Shown here: positions 31,499 to 35,448 of the stretch, one piece after another
Position numbering within the stretch: the first letter of the stretch is position 1
How the letters are laid out: every line of letters starts with the position of its first letter
Assembly: GCA_023228025.1 (NCBI GenBank)
Contig: JALOCD010000040.1
Span: 1 to 35,448, forward strand
Direction of reading: 5' to 3'
DNA length: 35,448 bases
From: Prolixibacteraceae bacterium
Lineage (GTDB): Bacteria > Bacteroidota > Bacteroidia > Bacteroidales > Prolixibacteraceae
Made by a program: the position numbers and the translations under genes
Notes under the pieces: generated by a model
Database searches by the model: none
Told to the model about the DNA's origin: nothing
The model's input: the letters and a program-made list of their open reading frames with translations, nothing else

Positions 31499-34400
31499 AT
31501 GATTTGTAATAAATTAGACCTGAAAAGTGCTTTCAGGCTCATTATTATTCTATCAGGTTTTCACTTTTCTGCCTTTTCACAGGAGATCGGATTTCCCTTT
31601 ATCCACAATTATACTCCGTTCGAATACAACAACTCCACACAGTTTTTGGCGATTGCCCAGGATACTGCTGGTATTATGTATTTTGGAACAAATAGTGGAG
31701 TTTTGGAATATGATGGAAAAAAATGGATCACCCTTCCTAAAATCAATAAAACTGTTGTTTATTCACTGGCAATCGATTCGAATGGAATTGTGTATGTTGG
31801 CGCCAAAGATGACTTTGGATATTTGCAGTTAAATATAAAAGGAGAGCAAGAATTTAGAAGTCTCAAGTTTCTGATTAAGGATCAGGAACTGAAATTCGGA
31901 GGAGTATTTCAGATTAAATTTGCAGCGGGTAAAGTATATTTCTGGACTTCCGTCGCAATTTTTGAATATTCCCCTCTGCCAAAACCATTAATAAAAGCAT
32001 ATCCTGCAAAACGTGGAAACCGGATGTTAGGGATAATTGCCCACGAAGGGAAAGTATATGCGAATGAAAGTAATCGCGGATTAGTTTGTCTTGACAAAGA
32101 CAGTCTTGATCTTGTAGATGAGTTTTATAAAGACAAACCTTTTAACAACGCATTATCTGTTTCCAAAGATACAATGCTCATTGTTACCCGGGCAAAAGGT
32201 TTGTTTATGCAAGATCGGAATATGGGTTCGGCATCAAACCTATCTCTTAAAAACAGTAGCTTCTTGACTGATAATGATATTTATACAGCAACGTTACTGT
32301 CTGATCAAACCATCGCCTTAGGAAGTTTAATAAAGGGACTCGTCACAATTTCCAAAACAGGTAATATTCTGCAAACCTGGGATGATACCAGATTGTTACA
32401 GAATAATACGGTTCTTTGCGCAAAAAGTACTAAAAATCATGCTTTGTGGTTAGGCTTAGGGAATGGCATTAGTCGCACAGAGGAAAGCCTGGCATGGAGT
32501 TACTGGGATAAAAATGCTGGACTAAAAGGCAATGTCAGGGATGTTATAAGATTTGAAAACAGAGTTTATATTGCTGCAGGGAATAATATTTATTACCTTG
32601 AGAATAACCAGCCCCGAATTGTGACTGGGATCACGCCTGGACAGTGCTGGGACTTATTGGAATTCAATGCTCCCGGGAATAGAAAAATCTTGCTGGCTGG
32701 CACGCAAAACGGCATTTATGAAATCAATGACAGGCAAGCAATGTTGATCCATGCAGGTAAGCATGCTTTAAAACTATATGCTTCCCCTGGTAATCCCAAT
32801 AGAATAATAAGTACCGATTTGCCCAATGTAATTTCTATGATTTACGAAAATGGGAAGTGGAAAGAAGAGGGGAAGTGGAAAGGTATAAATGGTTATATAT
32901 ATGCCATTGCAGAAGATAAAAACGGTGTTATCTGGCTGGGGACTTCTGATTCCGGAGTAATAAAGGTAATCCCCAACAAAATTGATATAACGAATCCTAA
33001 AGAAGTCGTTACCTATCAAGAGAAGGATGGTTTGCCATCTTTGCAGACAGTTTTTCCTTTTATAATTAAGGACAGGGTAGTTTTTGGAACTGAAAAGGGT
33101 TTGTATGTACTCAATCCGAAAACTAATCGCTTTGAGCCGTTTTGCGGAATAACCCAAATGCTTTGCGATGGGACCCACAATATTTCAAGTATTCATGAAA
33201 CGACGGATGGCAGGATTTACCTAATGCAGTATCACGGAGAGAAACAGAATTTTGGTTTTTTTCAGCCCAATGGAAGCGGAGGTTATGATTGGATTTATAA
33301 GCCATTTCGCAGAATTCCGCAAATGAGTTTAAATTGCTTTTTTAAAGACGAACATGATATAGTATGGATTGGGGGCAGTGAGGGTTTGTTCAGATATGAT
33401 GAGCGGCTTGACAAGAAAGACTACGGAACCGATTTCTACACTTTAATCCGTAAGGTGACTGTGGGCCTTGATAGTGTGGCCTATTATGGAGCACCTCTAA
33501 CAACAAAAACCTTCGGAGAAGGTATAAAGCAACTGGATTACAAATTTAACCAGTTGAAATTTGAGTTTTCAGCCCCATTTTTTGATGATGAAAATAAAAC
33601 CCTCTATTCCTATCAGTTAGAAGGGTTTAAGCCTGAATGGTCGGTATGGTCGACCGAGGGAAATGCTGTTTATACAAACTTGTTTGAAGGCAATTACACT
33701 TTCAAAGTAAAAGCCAGGAACATTTATGACAAAGAGAGTATCGTTGCAATGTATCGCATCAATATTTTGCCACCATGGTACCGTACATGGTGGGCATATT
33801 GCATCGATTTATTTTTGTTGGGATTGATAGTTTTGGGGATTGTCAGGTGGAACACCTTGCGTTTGAGAAAATATCAGGAACGATTGGAACGGATTGTAAT
33901 GGATCGTACAGCAGAAATAGACAGAAAGAATGCTGAACTGAACATACAAAATGAAAAAATTAAATCTCAAAGAGATGAAATTAGGACTCAATTAGAAATC
34001 AATGTACTAAAAAGTGAAGAAATTGAGGCGAAGAACAATGAGCTAACGGAACTCAATGCCACCAAAGACAAATTCTTTTCCATCATTGCCCACGACCTGC
34101 GCAGCCCATTTAGTAGTTTTATGGGATTGACCCAAATAATGGCAGAAGAATTACCAAGGTTTTCGATGACTGAGTTACAGGAGATCGCCGTGAGCTTAAA
34201 AAACTCTGCCTCCAACCTTTTTAGTCTTCTTGAAAATCTGTTGAGCTGGGCAAAATTACAGCAAGGATCAATTCCTTTCAAACCGGAAAATGTTCAAATA
34301 CGCTCCATTACAGATCCACTAATGGCAATGATGGTGGAATCGGCTAAAAATAAAGGGATTGAGCTGGTGGATAATATCCCGGCTAATTTGGCTGTTTTTG

Positions 34401-34765
34401 CCGATAGCAATATGCTTCAGACAATCATCCGCAACCTCATTTCAAATGCCCTTAAATTTACCTCCAAAGGTGGAACAATAAAGGTTTCGGCAAAGTCTAT
34501 TACCAGTGACATGGTCGAGGTTTCTGTTGAGGACAAAGGCATAGGGATGACCAAGGTAATGATTGATAATCTTTTCAGGCTGGAGATAAATACCAGCCGG
34601 TTAGGTACCGAAGGCGAAACCAGTACAGGCTTAGGCTTAATTCTTTGTAAAGAATTTATTGAAGTACACGGTGGAAAATTACGGGTGGAAAGTGAAATAG
34701 GAAAGGGAAGCATTTTTTGTTTTACTTTGCCTGCAAAAAAGTCTTTTTCATCTAGCCCAAATTGA
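31499..34765 (+). CDS. Membrane sensor histidine kinase with periplasmic propeller and Y_Y_Y domain
   Basis: Large sensor kinase of 1088 residues. After a signal peptide (LIIILSGFHFSAFSQ) comes a periplasmic region of about 650 residues made of two-component propeller repeats, for example AIAEDKNGVIWLGTSDSGV and IVWIGGSEGLFRYDE. It is followed by a Y_Y_Y domain (YQLEGFKPEWSVWS, EGNYTFKVKARN). A TM helix at about residues 765-785 leads into a coiled coil and the kinase core: phosphoacceptor His865 (FFSIIAHDLRSPF), N box from Asn979 (NLISNALKF), G1 DKGIGM and G2 STGLGL. There is no receiver or AraC domain, so this is a classical kinase and not a full hybrid system; a separate response regulator is needed, and none is adjacent. 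It is AT-richer than its neighbours and separates ftsZ from yqeY, so it looks inserted. Ligand unknown. Confidence 0.92.
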   Translation: MICNKLDLKSAFRLIIILSGFHFSAFSQEIGFPFIHNYTPFEYNNSTQFLAIAQDTAGIMYFGTNSGVLEYDGKKWITLPKINKTVVYSLAIDSNGIVYVGAKDDFGYLQLNIKGEQEFRSLKFLIKDQELKFGGVFQIKFAAGKVYFWTSVAIFEYSPLPKPLIKAYPAKRGNRMLGIIAHEGKVYANESNRGLVCLDKDSLDLVDEFYKDKPFNNALSVSKDTMLIVTRAKGLFMQDRNMGSASNLSLKNSSFLTDNDIYTATLLSDQTIALGSLIKGLVTISKTGNILQTWDDTRLLQNNTVLCAKSTKNHALWLGLGNGISRTEESLAWSYWDKNAGLKGNVRDVIRFENRVYIAAGNNIYYLENNQPRIVTGITPGQCWDLLEFNAPGNRKILLAGTQNGIYEINDRQAMLIHAGKHALKLYASPGNPNRIISTDLPNVISMIYENGKWKEEGKWKGINGYIYAIAEDKNGVIWLGTSDSGVIKVIPNKIDITNPKEVVTYQEKDGLPSLQTVFPFIIKDRVVFGTEKGLYVLNPKTNRFEPFCGITQMLCDGTHNISSIHETTDGRIYLMQYHGEKQNFGFFQPNGSGGYDWIYKPFRRIPQMSLNCFFKDEHDIVWIGGSEGLFRYDERLDKKDYGTDFYTLIRKVTVGLDSVAYYGAPLTTKTFGEGIKQLDYKFNQLKFEFSAPFFDDENKTLYSYQLEGFKPEWSVWSTEGNAVYTNLFEGNYTFKVKARNIYDKESIVAMYRINILPPWYRTWWAYCIDLFLLGLIVLGIVRWNTLRLRKYQERLERIVMDRTAEIDRKNAELNIQNEKIKSQRDEIRTQLEINVLKSEEIEAKNNELTELNATKDKFFSIIAHDLRSPFSSFMGLTQIMAEELPRFSMTELQEIAVSLKNSASNLFSLLENLLSWAKLQQGSIPFKPENVQIRSITDPLMAMMVESAKNKGIELVDNIPANLAVFADSNMLQTIIRNLISNALKFTSKGGTIKVSAKSITSDMVEVSVEDKGIGMTKVMIDNLFRLEINTSRLGTEGETSTGLGLILCKEFIEVHGGKLRVESEIGKGSIFCFTLPAKKSFSSSPN

Positions 34766-34804
34766 TTTGCCAAAAATCATCTTCAGGCTTCATGTATAAC
34801 TCTT

Positions 34805-34860
34805 ATCTCATAACTCATATCTCATAACTCATATCTCATAACTCATATCTCATAACTTTC
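34805..34860 (+). repeat. Four-unit 14-bp tandem array before the GatB/YqeY gene
   Basis: Units of ATCTCATAACTCAT start at 34805, 34819, 34833 and 34847. Each can be read as two 7-bp halves (ATCTCAT, AACTCAT). The last unit ends in AACTTTC and merges into CAACT, linking this family to the CAACTTT arrays. It ends seven bases before the ATG at 34868. Confidence 0.85.
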
Positions 34861-34867
34861 AACTGAA

Positions 34868-35317
34868 ATGTCAATATTCGAACAAGTAAACGACGACATC
34901 CGTGCGGCGATGCTGGCACGTGATAAAGAGCGGCTCGAGGCTGTCAGGAACATCAAAAAGGTGTTGCTGGAGGCCAAAACAGCAAAAAGCGGGGCAGAGG
35001 ATCTTTCTGATGAGGATGCCATCCGGGCAATATCAAAACTCGCCAAACAGGGACGCGATTCTGCCGAAATCTATATTTCGCAGAAACGGGCTGATCTGGC
35101 TGACTTTGAAATGGCCCAGGTAAAAATCTACGATGGGTACCTTCCAAAGCAGATGACCGGGGATGAACTTAAAGTTGCAGTTCAGGCCATCATCGCTGCA
35201 TGTGGTGCTACCTCCATGAAAGAGATGGGTAAGGTGATGGGCATAGCCACCAAAGAGCTTGCAGGGAAAGTGGACGGAAAATTGATTTCGGAGACCGTCA
35301 GGGGACTATTGAGTTAA
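34868..35317 (+). CDS. GatB/YqeY domain protein
   Basis: Small cytoplasmic helical protein of 149 residues of the YqeY family, related to the tail domain of GatB (the tRNA-binding part of the aspartyl/glutamyl-tRNA amidotransferase). Visible blocks are the N-terminal helix FEQVNDDIRAAMLARDKERL, YLPKQMTGDEL and MKEMGKVMGIATKELAGKVD, the tail-domain signature. It probably binds tRNA; its exact role is not established. In many Bacteroidota this gene directly follows ftsZ, so its distance here reflects the intervening kinase gene. It is preceded directly by the 14-bp array. Confidence 0.9.
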   Translation: MSIFEQVNDDIRAAMLARDKERLEAVRNIKKVLLEAKTAKSGAEDLSDEDAIRAISKLAKQGRDSAEIYISQKRADLADFEMAQVKIYDGYLPKQMTGDELKVAVQAIIAACGATSMKEMGKVMGIATKELAGKVDGKLISETVRGLLS

Positions 35318-35397
35318 AACTTTTGTAACTATTCAGTGATAAATATACAGAGGAATCTTCAAAAAACTATCAAAATCTGATTCTTGCACAAAAGTTC

Positions 35398-35427
35398 TTT
35401 GACATTCTACAAATTGGGATAGCTTTT
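35398..35427 (+). promoter_or_regulatory. Candidate promoter pointing out of the right edge
   Basis: TTTG at 35398-35401 (inside TTCTTTGACA) and TAGCTTTT at 35420-35427 fit the Bacteroidota -33/-7 pattern with an 18-base spacer and one mismatch in the -7 box. The transcribed gene or RNA lies beyond the window. TTCTTTGACA-like sequences often precede stable RNA genes in this phylum, which is only a hint. Confidence 0.4.
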
Positions 35428-35448
35428 TTTCTTGTGTTAATTTGTTCC

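Overview
The window comes from a member of the Bacteroidota, most likely Bacteroidales or a close relative. The reasons are the PurF variant of about 630 residues, the MraY with a large insertion, the dcw cluster followed by a GatB/YqeY gene, the GlsA/GlsB lipid acyltransferases, promoters of the TAnnTTTG type, few strong Shine-Dalgarno sites, and a periplasmic sensor kinase of propeller plus Y_Y_Y type.

Layout. Bases 1-4158 (minus strand): a partial patatin-like phospholipase, a lipoprotein cytochrome c, a small outer-membrane barrel, a LuxR-type regulator, a Ric/YtfE-like di-iron hemerythrin protein and a small membrane protein. Bases 4251-8723 (minus): a U32 peptidase-family tRNA hydroxylation protein, an AhpD-like protein and MiaB. 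Bases 9105-11497 (plus): a SPOR-domain protein and a PurF-type amidophosphoribosyltransferase interrupted near its 5' end by an apparent one-base deletion. Bases 11491-13928 (minus): GlsB and GlsA. Bases 14241-31116 (plus): a complete division and cell-wall cluster, mraZ-rsmH-ftsL-ftsI-murE-mraY-murD-ftsW-murG-murC-ftsQ-ftsA-ftsZ-ftsZ. Bases 31499-34765: a large sensor histidine kinase. Bases 34868-35317: GatB/YqeY.

How the genes work together. The dcw cluster makes the lipid-linked peptidoglycan precursor (MurC, MurD, MurE, MraY, MurG) and the septal machine (FtsZ, FtsA, FtsQ, FtsL, FtsW, FtsI). It is led by MraZ, and I see a four-box, 10-bp-period putative MraZ operator overlapping its promoter. 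The most striking point is two tandem, intact ftsZ genes. The second ends in what I recall as the usual Bacteroidota FtsZ tail. The first ends in an amphipathic segment that resembles the membrane-binding end of the FtsA encoded next door.

The gaps between genes carry many repeats: three copies of a composite element of 340-440 bp, nested inverted repeats, and short arrays with 7-, 8-, 9- or 14-bp periods. Several of these start at or just after a stop codon. I see no rRNA, tRNA, CRISPR array, transposase or phage gene.
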